Made by a program: the position numbers and the translations under genes. A stretch of DNA of 25,000 bases from Tubiluchus corallicola (taxonomy: Eukaryota; Priapulida; Priapulimorpha; Priapulimorphida; Tubiluchidae). This document shows, one piece after another, positions 10,633 to 19,583 of the stretch (positions are counted from its first letter, which is position 1; each line of letters opens with the position of its first letter). The DNA is taken from contig JAQGDQ010000110.1 in NCBI GenBank assembly GCA_030141605.1, positions 1 through 25,000 on the forward strand. The letters are read 5' to 3'. The notes beneath the pieces are model-generated. The model saw nothing but the letters and a program-made list of their open reading frames with translations. It was not told the origin of the DNA and did no database searches.

Positions 10633-10760
10633 AATTCAATTCAATTCAATTTTATTTTCTCAATGGCAGTTAAAATTCGTCATAATTATTTTTACATTTC
10701 ATTGCAGCTGAGAAGGAGCAGCGAAAGACCTATTGGTCAGTTGGTCAGCTGCCCCTTATT
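10633..10760 (-). mobile_element. 3' end of a minus-strand retroposon with TTGAA-type tail
   Basis: On the minus strand the sequence runs through CTTTCGCTGCTCCTTCTCAG, then AATAAA (10656..10651) and a tail of AATTG/TTGAA units (10650..10633). An AATAAA signal followed directly by a short simple-repeat tail is the usual 3' end of a non-LTR retroposon. The 5' extent is unclear and may reach about 11100, where the DNA stays rich in GAATT/GCAAA phrases. No coding remnant was recognised. Confidence 0.62.
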
Positions 10761-11579
10761 AAAAATACAAGTTTACTCACAGGCTCATGACATGTTTAGG
10801 TGTTTGTGTATATATAAAAGGCAAAAGCAACAAAAATCAACTCAAGGCAGAAATGTAATTCAAAGCATAACAAGGAATAACATCAAGCAAAAAATGAATG
10901 AAATTCAATGTAGAGCAAAAATAATATTAAACAAAAAAAGCAACAAAAATCTACTCAAAGCAAAAATGCAATTCCACTCAGAATAAAAGGAAGTTTTCAT
11001 AAGCAATGCAAAACGGAATTCAACTCATAACAAAAAATTATATCAAACAAAATGAAACTCAAAGCGAAAATTTTATAAAGCAAACCCAGCTCAACTGAAA
11101 GTAAAAGAATTTAATGAATGTGAACGAACCAGTAACATCATCCATCTATTGGTGATTAGTCATCTGGCACGATACATAACTTCACTTCACTTCTAACATA
11201 AATTATGACGTCTAACGTGTCAAATTTTACATGAGCAAATTTCCTAAATACGCGTAATTCATTGAGAGGGCACACATAGGACATAGGTATCAGACGAGGC
11301 TGCAGGTGGGAATCTGGAGTAATCTTAATATCAAATAAATATAAGTAGTTTAAGAAATAAATAAAAAACTATTGACTACCTGTGTTTTTATGTATTTTTT
11401 GTTTATTTTGTTAATATATATCGTATCTACAAAACGTATATCTTTGTCAACTGTTATGTGTTTGCCTTTGTCGCCTGTTTTGTTTATTTTCATAAGCAGT
11501 TGTGTAATGCATAATGTATTATGCATAATTAATGTAATGTATTTACAATGAGGTTTCTTGTATATAATGTACATATTAC
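10761..11579. other. Low-complexity, A-rich non-coding stretch
   Basis: From 10800 to 11100 the plus strand is full of loosely repeated phrases of the kind CAAAAATCAACTCAA, CAAAGCAAAAATG and GGAATTCAACTCA. This suggests a decayed tandem array or retroposon body. The 107-residue plus-strand frame over 10663..10986 is Lys/Asn/Gln-rich for this reason and is not a credible gene. Past 11100 nothing is recognised. Confidence 0.5.
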
Positions 11580-11838
11580 GTTACAAAACCTCCCTTGACT
11601 AGCCTGCCCCTCTAATCGCATTTTTTTCTATACACACCCTAATTTTAAGCGCTGCCTTGTTTTGCTTAACCCTTTCTCACTATCAATGTTGTGCTTACAA
11701 GATTTTCTTTTAGCACACATTGAAGCATTTTATTGTAAGCAATTAGTTTTTTGGTATGTCGTTTTGTAATTATCGTTTCGTATCATTGAATGTACATTGC
11801 TTTTTTGAGAAATAAAACAAAATAATAATAATAAATAA
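11580..11838 (+). mobile_element. 3' end of a plus-strand non-LTR retroposon
   Basis: A pyrimidine-rich stretch (CTAGCCTGCCCCTCTAATCG and following) leads to AATAAA at 11811..11816 and a tail of AATA/AAT units (11817..11838). This is the form of a LINE 3' UTR. No coding remnant precedes it, so it is a 5'-truncated copy or a SINE. Confidence 0.55.
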
Positions 11839-12053
11839 GTAAATTATTCACAATTGAGGATTTGATCTGTTTGCAGATCAATTTGTGACGTTTGACCTGT
11901 TTGCAGCTAATAGGTTCTCAACGTTGAAGTGTTGATAGAGACAAAAAATCAAAGATCTCAAAGTGGAAAGAACACCTTAGTGATATGACTGGTATTTAAT
12001 AACGAACATTACAACAAGAACTGATCATGCCCGGAAAAATTACGACTTGTGAT
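11839..12053. other. Short spacer with a small local duplication
   Basis: Two near-copies of TTTGATCTGTTTGCAG occur at about 11862 and 11890. Nothing else is recognised before the 15-bp minisatellite. Confidence 0.5.
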
Positions 12054-12180
12054 GTTCAAAGAACCATTGTTGAAAGAACCATTGTTCAAAGACCCATTGT
12101 TGAAAGAACCATTGTTCAAAGACCCATTGTTGAAAGAACCATTGTTCAGAGAACCATTGTTCAAAGAGTCATTGTTCAAC
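12054..12180. repeat. 15-bp minisatellite, about 8 copies, with 30-bp higher-order pattern
   Basis: The unit is GTTCAAAGAACCATT. Units alternate between GTTGAAAGAACCATT and GTTCAAAGACCCATT over most of the array, giving a 30-bp higher-order period; the last units have drifted. The period is a multiple of three, so both strands stay open and give five-residue repeats, which explains the small reading frames here. Confidence 0.93.
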
Positions 12181-12510
12181 GTTTTTATTGCATAATTCAT
12201 ATGTGCTGTTTTTTAAGAATTATATTATGAAAGTAATGAAACCTCAAAAGTACCAACGATAAACTGAAGAAAGTACTGAAAGATTGATTAGCGAATTTGT
12301 GCTGTTCAACACTCATATACGTAAGCTACTAAAATGAACTGACGTCGGCGCGTAGTTCTTGCTTTCCTTAGCAGCGTGCAGTTCATTTGTTAGCTATTTA
12401 AGCAAAAAAAAAGAAAAATTATCAAAAGATAGTTATGGCAATATTGCAAATTTGTTTGCCGACGGAGAATTAATGTCAATTGGAAATTTCATTTACGGAC
12501 TGTATGCATA
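12181..12510. other. No feature recognised
   Basis: AT-rich spacer between the minisatellite and the TATC-tailed retroposon. Confidence 0.5.
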
Positions 12511-12833
12511 GATTTTTGAATTAAATAGTATAGCTTTGTTAGCGAACACATAACCGCATCACTGTGATTATCATATAGGTAAAATATTTGTTTATCACAT
12601 GTGTACAAATGCTTAGCTAATAGTTCTTTTCTCTTCATAGAGTTTACAACTAAATTTGTATATCTGTGTATATACCTTGTGCAGCTATGTTGAGTCAAAT
12701 TGTTAGTATGATCTGGAAATCATTACCCGAGCTCTGCCCGCTGATAAAACCATCGGGTATGCGACGAGTTTGTAATTTTCCTGTTGGAAATTTGATTTTC
12801 AGAAACAAAATATCTATCTATCTATCTATCTAT
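12511..12833 (+). mobile_element. Retroposon with TATC tail, copy 1
   Basis: About 320 bp, present again in inverted orientation at 18381..18703 with high similarity. The shared sequence ends in a TATC tetranucleotide tail (12811..12833), which marks the 3' end of a SINE or 5'-truncated LINE copy. I see no clear polymerase III boxes. The last 150 bp keep an open frame in both copies (MLSQIVSMIWKSLP and following), with about four silent changes and three replacements between them; this may be chance or a remnant of a coding end. Confidence 0.78.
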
Positions 12834-13710
12834 GGCAGATTAAATTTAATATAACTGCTATTGCTAATATATATATATAACTCAAGAAAGGTCCAGCAAA
12901 AATGTGAAAGGATGGCTAATGATGGATGGAAAGTAAAGATGGTTATAACATGTAATAAAACTACCTATATCACAATAATGTTAATGGAAGCACCTGTATA
13001 TCTTGTTACATTAATTTAATGTAACAGTATCATGTCTACTAACGATTTAGATTCAAAACATTATTTCATTCATGGGTAAAATCAACATGACGTACACAAC
13101 ACAAAATATTCTTAATGTCTGTAATTAGTATATAATTAATTAACACTTCTGTAATAAGGAATAGAAATGACACGAGGTTTCTTTTGTTTATTGTGGTATT
13201 TTTTATTAATTGTAAACCAATTATATTTGTGTTAGATATAGTTCACATACCTACATATTTACATATGATGTTAAGAATGCTTTAAATTCAATTCATTAAT
13301 CAATGTGACTTTTTTATATTAAATTTGTTATGATATGGGCAGTGCGAGGTGGACAATCATGGACCGAAACGTCGGGTCTTCTTTATTTATTTATTATTTA
13401 AAACTACGTCTTTTTTAAAACTATATAAATACAGGAAACAAGCCATTAAAATAACCAAAACAGCTTTAACAGTTATTAGCAAGAAGCAGGCGGAATTTAG
13501 AGTAATTTTTCATTGCCGCGTTTAAAAAACCTTTTGAAATTAGCGTTGTCGTATGTCTATGTATTTTCTTGTAAATAATCTATGTAATATTTCGTGTAAA
13601 TAAATTATATAATATAATTCATAAGAAAAGGGAAGTACAGGTACAGGAAACATAATAGTCTCTATTAACTGTACTTTAAATGTACTAAACGTCTCTGTAA
13701 ACGTCTCTAT
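12834..13710. other. AT-rich non-coding stretch with a perfect-arm palindrome
   Basis: Contains a 23-bp palindrome with 11-bp arms at 13004..13026 (TGTTACATTAA pairing with TTAATGTAACA). At 13360..13395 the phrase GACCGAAACGTCGGGTC is followed by a TTTA run, reminiscent of sequence seen near the ends of some retroelements but too short to classify. Immediately before the LINE copy, 13691..13711 has a short ACGTCTCT triplication. Confidence 0.5.
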
Positions 13711-14037
13711 AAACGCTTCCAATAGTTTCTATCTGATATGAAATGCATCAGTCTTAAATAATCGTACATTAATATTTTCTAACCGTCATTTTCTATTAAT
13801 GACTAATGTAATTTTGTAGTAAAACTTGTCAGCTTGTGTAGTTATAGTCTATTCTTACTGTAAATGTTACTAATGTCTAATGTAATCTTGTAGTAAAACT
13901 TGTCAGCTTGTGTAGTTATAGTCTATTCTTACTGTATATGTTCTTGTAAATAGTGTATAAAGTCTGTTGTGGTGAGGATCTTAAATTATGTTGTTCAAAC
14001 TGTCTGATCCAATCCTAGAATAAATTATGTTTAAACT
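13711..14037 (+). mobile_element. 5'-truncated LINE copy, 3' UTR only, family 1
   Basis: Matches the end of the LINE at 22091..23327. It starts in the last codons of the coding sequence: AAACGCTTCCAATAG keeps the Lys-Arg-Phe-Gln-stop of the longer copy. It then has the same 3' UTR lead-in, only two 74-bp tandem units (13795..13942), the same closing sequence, AATAAA (14019..14024) and the AAACT end. Truncation at the 5' side with an intact 3' end is typical of LINE insertion by target-primed reverse transcription. Confidence 0.88.
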
Positions 14038-14475
14038 GACTGCACTTTTTCTGTGCTTCTTGGGTTTGTAGGCTCTAATATAAACACGCAGAGTTAAACC
14101 TTTCTTTTCTATTCTTTTTATTGCGCGTTGAAGTTTCATTTTATAGCTGGACACCGCACGGGGGGAGGACCACCCTCCTCGCGAATTTTAACCGTTCTAA
14201 TGTCGACGGTGTCAATTTTGGCTTAGGATTACCACTTGACATCTAGGGACAGGCAGCACTGTGTCGTATACTGACTGTGTAAACATTGAAGTGTTGACAA
14301 AATATTTGTATGCGAAATTTAAGCACATAGTAGTGCGTATTGTAATAAACAGTGTGTGGGATATGGATACGTGTCTGTAGAAGCGTTACCAAGCAGCACG
14401 CGACTGAAATTGGACCTACTGGAAGGGAAGCGATTTACAAATAACTAGTGATAAATAATAGTAATAAATAATCTT
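14038..14475. other. Non-coding stretch with one compact foldable segment
   Basis: At 14150..14213 an outer stem GACACCG / CGGTGTC encloses a GGAGG-ACCAC-CCTCC hairpin (14164..14178), in a locally GC-rich patch. It could be a structured RNA or simply chance. Nothing else is recognised. Confidence 0.45.
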
Positions 14476-14590
14476 CAAATATATGCATATATATGTATAT
14501 TTGTGTGTATGTATGTGTATATGTATGTATATGTGTATATATGTATATATATATATATATTTGTATGTATATATGTATATTTGTATATAC

Positions 14591-14639
<49 letters not shown>

Positions 14640-14646
14640 CAAAGAT

Positions 14647-14681
<35 letters not shown>

Positions 14682-14686
14682 AATAT

Positions 14687-14717
<31 letters not shown>
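14476..14717. repeat. Compound TA/TG/CA microsatellite
   Basis: TATG/TATA blocks, a CA run at 14604..14632, then long TA runs to 14717. The right end abuts the 3' end of a minus-strand LINE (AATAAAGATTATA), so at least the TA part probably grew from that element's TA tail. The many Tyr/Ile/His repeat frames here are artefacts. Confidence 0.93.
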
Positions 14718-14921
14718 ATCTTTATTTGCCATAAAAAATCGAGACTCATAAGTATAAAAGCATAAAAGACATCGCAGCATGAGAATAAAATTCACACAAC
14801 TGTTAAAGGCAAATGCGTCCAGTACAAACTAAAAACTACTGTGCCAAAAATTTAAAACAAAACATACATTATAATGTTACACGAAAACTATAATAGACCA
14901 TATACAGTATATACATACAAT
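14718..14921 (-). mobile_element. 3' UTR of minus-strand LINE, family 2
   Basis: On the minus strand this follows the LINE stop codon and ends in GGCAAATAAAGATTA plus a TA tail. It shares GCACAGTAGTTT, GACGCATTTGCCTTTA and the AATAAAGATTA end with the shorter copies at 15880..16047 and 19418..19583, so all three belong to one family, although this one is more diverged in the middle. Confidence 0.75.
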
Positions 14922-15170
14922 TTAAAATGGACGTGGGTAAATAAAATTTGTGGAGGAATATATATGATCGTTTACGTATGTAGGGTTTTCAAAACGATTT
15001 AATGTATGTATTTTTAATTTTGATTTGAATTCGTCGAAAGACTTGATTTGTTTAAATTCGATGGCATGATTCTAATGTTGTCTAGTGGAGTCATGTCTGC
15101 TATATTTTTCCATGCATTCCAAGGAATAATAATATTCACGCCCTAACTATCACGACTCTTCACACTGAAA
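14922..15170 (-). pseudogene. Decayed C-terminal end of a LINE reverse-transcriptase ORF, family 2
   Basis: The minus strand keeps the end of a non-LTR retrotransposon ORF in two frames. One frame, from about 15170, reads SRDS, a stop, GVNIIIPWNAWKNIADMTPL and on to LDNIR. After a frame change near 15065 the other reads FKQIKSFDEFKSKLKIHTL and continues to a TAA at 14924..14922. A Trp-Asn segment followed by a Ser-Phe-x-x-Phe-Lys-x-x-Leu-Lys-x-His segment is a common layout at the C-terminus of animal LINE polyproteins, downstream of the polymerase domain. The in-frame stop and the frameshift show that the copy is dead. The polymerase and endonuclease domains are absent, so it is a 5'-truncated insertion with its 3' UTR at 14921..14718. 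Family assignment within LINEs is not possible from this short piece. Confidence 0.68.
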
Positions 15171-15879
15171 AATATATAGCAAGTCTTGACATAAGACAAT
15201 GATGATCAAAAAGTGTTTTTATTTTCAACAAATGAAAAGAATTACAGTGGAAACAAATCCATTCATTCATTCAAACGTAATTCAAAAAAATTAAGACGAA
15301 TTATTGACAGTAGACTATTCAGTACAGCCTGTCATAAGTACATGATACATTAATACATTAAAATAAGATGTGTTAAAATTTATAACAGGGACATAAAAAA
15401 GAAAATACCACTCGAATATGTAAATATACAAGACTAGATTTAAAGATTTAATAATCATCAGAAAAATGATTATAAGGTTTCAAGATAAATTTACCAGGCA
15501 AACCAAAAATAATTTATTATGTGTACTGTGTAGAAATTGTGTGTTTTTTGGATAAATTTTGTAAAAATATTTTGTTTGAAATGGAAATAAATATTACAAC
15601 ATTATATACCTTTAATTACAGAATATTCCACGTAAATTTCACACTATTTTTACCGTGGTAGCATACCTGCTATACCTTTATTTTTTACCATTACAGGTTA
15701 AACAAATAAAGTCCCTATCAGCATGTAAAACAAAATTAAAATCACTAATATTAACCAGATATGAAATACCATCGCAGCAGTACGACAACATACACACTAA
15801 TTTAGAATTTATATATCCACGGCCATATTAATTAAATCATAGTTTTTTTTTGTGCATAGTTGTAAATATGTTTGATTTT
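15171..15879. other. No feature recognised
   Basis: AT-rich sequence between two family 2 LINE fragments. It may include older LINE remnants, but I could not read any. Confidence 0.5.
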
Positions 15880-16047
15880 ATTCGTCGTTAGTTTTCATTA
15901 CTGCACAGTAGTTTAGATTGCACTGACGCATTTGCCTTTAGCAGTGTAAGTTTTTATTAACTAACACTGATTGATCATCTCTGTAAAGTTTTTATCAGTG
16001 ATTATCAATGTATTTTAATGGCAAACAAAGATTATTATATATATATA
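15880..16047 (+). mobile_element. Short LINE 3' UTR copy, family 2, plus strand
   Basis: About 166 bp from ATTCGTCGTTA to AAAGATTATTATATAT. It is almost the same as the reverse complement of 19418..19583. The TA-rich end is the retroposon tail, so this is a heavily 5'-truncated copy, or a SINE that borrows the LINE end. Confidence 0.82.
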
Positions 16048-16909
16048 CAGAAAGAATTTTCACATTGTCAAATTGTTATCCATAACAGAAAAATGCATCT
16101 TCAAACCTCTCTAGATGTAAAAGTTTTGATGTTTAAAAATTTTAATTAAATATATATACTTTTGATGTCATATCTGTCACGGATCAGTAATAATATCCTG
16201 AGATATTATTGTTGTGCATAAAAGTAATAAAAAACGTATCTACTCTTCAAATGTTTTGGTTCATTGTTCAAAAATTTTAGTTGCCGTAACAGCTAGAACA
16301 ACAAAATCGTATAGCAAATAGAAATGCAGTATGCACTACAGATACCAAATTTTCGTTTTTTTACAAATGTTACTAAGCACAGTATTGTAAATTCGTGCAC
16401 TATCTTTGGCGCATGCTCTGTATATGCAAGGTATAAAAAGTACAGGTGTATACCTAATCAGGTGTAATAATAAGGTACATCTGTCAAGAGCTTTAACTAT
16501 TGTCTGCCTAGCGATTATAACACCAGGAAATCTGTTCACATAATTTAGCCCACGATTAAATTCAGAGGAAAGAAAAAATAGGTGGTGTTCCTAACGTATG
16601 TAGAAAAACTGCGCATGTGCAAACTGTGCAAGTGTTCCTCGATTATTATAACCTCCTGTTGATCCTACAATTCAAGCCACATTTTTGCTGCCCTGTTTAA
16701 CAAGACTTGTTCATTTTTGTTTATGTACTTTACTACAAAGACATACTGTGTGGCAGCCGCTGTTTTACTACGAAGAGTAAATCTTGTCTTCTCTGAGTAG
16801 TTAGGGAATGATAGCTTATGAAACAAAAGATGCTACGAACCAGATGTGGACTAATTCGAAATCTTTGCACCTTATAACCTTAATAATTTCTGAAACATAC
16901 CAGCGTACA
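16048..16909. other. No feature recognised
   Basis: AT-rich unique sequence. A minus-strand frame at 16539..16336 has no recognisable motif. Confidence 0.5.
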
Positions 16910-17224
16910 GTGCACACAAGTGGTGACACGTTTTAAGAACAATGCTGTTGCATTGTGCACACAAGTGGTGCCACGTTTTAAGAACAATGCTGTTGCATTG
17001 TGCACATAAGTGGTGCCACGTTTTAAGAACAATGCTGTAGCATTGTGCACATAAGTGGTGCACCGTTTTAAGAACAATGCTGCAGCATTGTGCACACAAG
17101 TGGTGCCACGTTTTAAGAACAATGCTGTAGCATTGTGCACACAAGTGGTGCCACGTTTTAAGAACAATGCTGTAGCATTGTGCACACAAGTGGTGCCACG
17201 TTTTAAGAACAATGCTGTAGCATT
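16910..17224. repeat. 45-bp minisatellite, exactly seven units, each with a hairpin
   Basis: Seven adjacent 45-bp units (7 x 45 = 315 bp), beginning GTGCACACAAGTGGTG and ending ATGCTGTAGCATT. Each unit carries an inverted repeat, CAATGCT-GT-AGCATTG, that overlaps into the next unit, followed by the palindrome GTGCAC. The units are very similar, differing at a few positions such as CACACA/CACATA and TGTTGC/TGTAGC/TGCAGC. Because 45 is divisible by three, both strands stay open and give 15-residue repeats; the 199-residue minus frame across this array is an artefact. Confidence 0.95.
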
Positions 17225-17479
17225 GTCCCCAAGACCTGGAGCTGGCACTGCTATACTGTCTGGTAATTGTCAGTAAATTAATGCCAGTGTTCCTAATATT
17301 TAAACTATAGTGCAATAAGCCTGTAATATAAAAATATATACAACATATTTTTGTCCTATCTAAAGTCACTAAAAGAAGATTATATATTTTCCTTTGTTTG
17401 GGGCATGCAGCTGAAGCGAAATTTCCAGTATTTCTAGGCATATATTTGCCGTGACGTAACATATTGAGCATTCATCATC
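17225..17479. other. Spacer before the candidate promoter block
   Basis: AT-rich sequence between the minisatellite and the GC-richer block. No feature recognised. Confidence 0.5.
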
Positions 17480-17720
17480 TCACTTAAGTCCATCATCACA
17501 TCGTCAAGATGGCTGGTAATTACCTACCAATACGAACTCTGCTCAATTAATCGCATCATTTACCCAAATCAGATAAGCAACTCAAGTGGCAACCAGGGGA
17601 ATCTAGACGCAGCGGTAGAGCACACGTCAACCGCCACGCCCACAACTCCGCCCATTCCTTTCAACACTCCAATTAGCTCCACACGAGCGGCGCGCAGCTT
17701 CCTGTGTTACTGATGCTGAG
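17480..17720 (+). promoter_or_regulatory. Candidate promoter or enhancer upstream of the eh1-motif gene
   Basis: A GC-richer, low-repeat block 225..465 bp in front of the predicted start codon. It contains short matches to known binding motifs: ACTTAAGT-type (17482) and TCAAGTG (17582), both NK2-like; AGATAAG (17571, GATA-like); AAGATGGCTG (17506, YY1-like); CCACGCCC and CCGCCC (17634, 17648, KLF/Sp1-like); and CAATTAG (17670, homeodomain-like). Each match could be chance; the clustering and position are what make it worth listing. A TATAAAAG at 17917..17924 is only 21 bp before the ATG, too close to serve as the TATA box for a transcript that includes it. Confidence 0.35.
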
Positions 17721-17944
17721 GATTCATTACTCCAGCATGGCAAACTTCTTAATGATAGGCCATTCCGAGAATGCTGCTGTCACAATTTGATTAGAAGTTG
17801 TTAATGAAACATTGAAAGAGGGACAAAACAAAGATATAACGAATTTGAGGATTACTGCAATAAAAATTGAACTAAATTATTTACTAAATTGAACTGATTA
17901 CCAACAAACCGTCAGATATAAAAGTGATAAAAAGAGTGCCAGTG

Positions 17945-18239
17945 ATGGAGACAAGTCTAGTGACAAAGAACCACGTGTCACAGTTTTCAATCGAATCCAT
18001 ACTGACGAAGAAACATTGCGCAAAAGAGCAAGGCGACTATTACCTACATTCGGAGGAGGATGAAGAGGATGAGTGCAGCATGGAAGCAGACATTTCACCA
18101 CCGTGCAGTCCTCTGCATACTAGTCGACCTGGGACGCAAACACACTGGGTGAACTCACCATCTCCCTCACCCTGCTCACCGGGAGAGATAGAACCAGGGG
18201 AGATAGCCAAAGCGAACTTAAATACGGATAAAAATTTGG
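17945..18239 (+). CDS. First coding exon of an eh1-motif transcription factor (probably homeobox or forkhead)
   Basis: The ATG at 17945 is the first in frame after a stop at 17885, with G at -3 and G at +4, a good start context. The frame runs 98 codons plus one base to a GTAAGA donor at 18240, giving a phase 1 exit. Residues 14..20 are FSIESIL, a close match to the engrailed-homology-1 consensus FxIxxIL, which binds Groucho/TLE co-repressors. A short basic TKKHCAK follows, then an acidic stretch (residues 37..44, SEEDEEDE), then Ser/Pro-rich SPPCSP and SPSPSPCSPGE segments and a repeated GEI. An N-terminal eh1 motif with a disordered linker before an intron is common in ANTP-class NK-type, PRD-class and some forkhead proteins. 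The position of FSIESIL followed by KK recalls NK3-like factors, but that is a guess. No homeodomain or forkhead exon was found in the remaining 6.7 kb. The open frame continuing past the donor to 18385 is probably intronic. Confidence 0.62.
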
Positions 18240-18380
18240 GTAAGAAGAATAACTGGTTAATTCTTGAGAATCCAGGTGCTGGGAGGTTTTTACCTGCAGT
18301 ATTTTTACCTGTATTTTTGATGTTGATTCTGTATCTTTGCGCAGTATCAATAGACGTTATAATACATTCAGTGCTGCTTG
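18240..18380. other. Start of predicted intron 1
   Basis: Begins GTAAGAAG. The reading frame continues by chance with a hydrophobic end (AVFLPVFLMLILYLC) to a stop at 18383..18385. If splicing does not occur, the product would be a 147-residue protein with a C-terminal membrane segment, which I consider less likely. Confidence 0.5.
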
Positions 18381-18703
18381 GATAAATATAGATAGATAGA
18401 TATTTTATATCTGAAAATCAAATTTCCAACACTAAAATTACAAACTCGACGCATACCGGATGATTTTATCAACGGGCAGAGCTCGGGTAATGATTTCCAG
18501 ATCATACTAACAATTTGACTCAACATAGCTGCACAAAGGTATATACACAGATATACAAATTTAGTTGTAATCTCTATGAAGCGAAAAGAACTATTTACTA
18601 AGCATTTGTACACGTGTGATAAACAAATATTTTACCTATATGATAATCACAGTGATGCGGTTATATGTCCGCTAACAAAACTATACTATTTAATTCAAAA
18701 ATA
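18381..18703 (-). mobile_element. Retroposon with TATC tail, copy 2, inside predicted intron 1
   Basis: Reverse complement of the copy at 12511..12833, with its tail (GATA on the plus strand) at 18381..18404. It lies about 140 bp after the predicted donor and antisense to the eh1 gene. Confidence 0.78.
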
Positions 18704-19417
18704 TAATCTTTTGCTTCGTTTTGTCTGAATTTTTAAAAAGATGGAAACAGTAATAGTGGCGCTCTGATTACTTTTGAAAAACAATGCTTGATTAATGTAA
18801 TTGTGTATTACAGCATAAGGTTACATTCATATTTTTTGGATACTAAAACTTGTTTAAAGTGACTGTATCAAAGCAAATTGACGGTACCGTAACGAAGCAT
18901 TTTAGGTGGGCGTTTGAAACAATGAGAACGCGTGGCAAACTTTGTATAAATGTGTCTTACATGTTTGCAGATACCGCGTGGATGTAAATTTTTTCTCTAC
19001 TAGTTTTGCTGATATAAAAGAAACCCAGTCTAATCATTATATTTTGTATATTTCTGCAGTAGGCTCTAGTTTCGGACGTTGCACCAAACCGAACACACGG
19101 AAATGTTAACAGAGGGGCCAACGAAATGTATTTTAATTTTTTTGATATGATAACAGATTAAAAACCGTTACTTCGTAGAATATATGCGAACGTTATGCAG
19201 AAAACAGCACGGGGTTTTAAAAGTGTAAATTAAAGTTTTTAACTTCAAGTAATTGTTCGTATTAATGACTTTTAGCTTTAAGCTGAATAAGCCACTGCAG
19301 TTTTAGTTAAAATTTAAAGTCACGAATGTTAATAGCAGGTGACACAAGAACATGTGCCGAAGTTTTAATCATATCATATTATAAGTAGGAAATAAACATT
19401 TCGATTGAGAATTATAT
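18704..19417. other. No feature recognised
   Basis: Unique AT-rich sequence, probably intron of the eh1-motif gene. Confidence 0.5.
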
Positions 19418-19583
19418 ATAGATATATAATAATCTTTTTTTGCTTTAAAATACATTGATAATCACTGATAAAAACTTTACAGAGATGATCAATCAGTGTT
19501 AGTTAATAAAAACTTACACTGCTAAAGGCAAATGCGCCTGTGCAATCTAAACTACTGTGCAGTAATGGAAAGTAACGACGAAT
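19418..19583 (-). mobile_element. Short LINE 3' UTR copy, family 2, minus strand
   Basis: Inverted match to 15880..16047, with the TA-rich tail at its left end (ATATATAATAATC on the plus strand). The two copies share almost every base across about 160 bp, so they are younger than the diverged copy at 14718. Confidence 0.82.

Noticed and set aside
13361-13378. Possible hammerhead ribozyme around GACCGAAACGTC
   Set aside because: The GAAA part is present, but no CTGATGA core lies upstream at a usable distance, so the fold is not supported.
16872-17471. 199-residue minus-strand reading frame with 15-residue repeats
   Set aside because: It is the translation of the 45-bp minisatellite, whose length is divisible by three; all three affected frames stay open and the flanks have no coding character.
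17917-17924. TATAAAAG as TATA box of the eh1 gene
   Set aside because: It is 21 bp before the ATG; a start site about 30 bp downstream would fall inside the coding sequence.
18240-18385. Extension of the eh1 protein to a C-terminal membrane segment
   Set aside because: A good donor site interrupts the frame at 18240 and the sequence beyond changes to AT-rich intron-like composition; unspliced reading remains possible but less likely.
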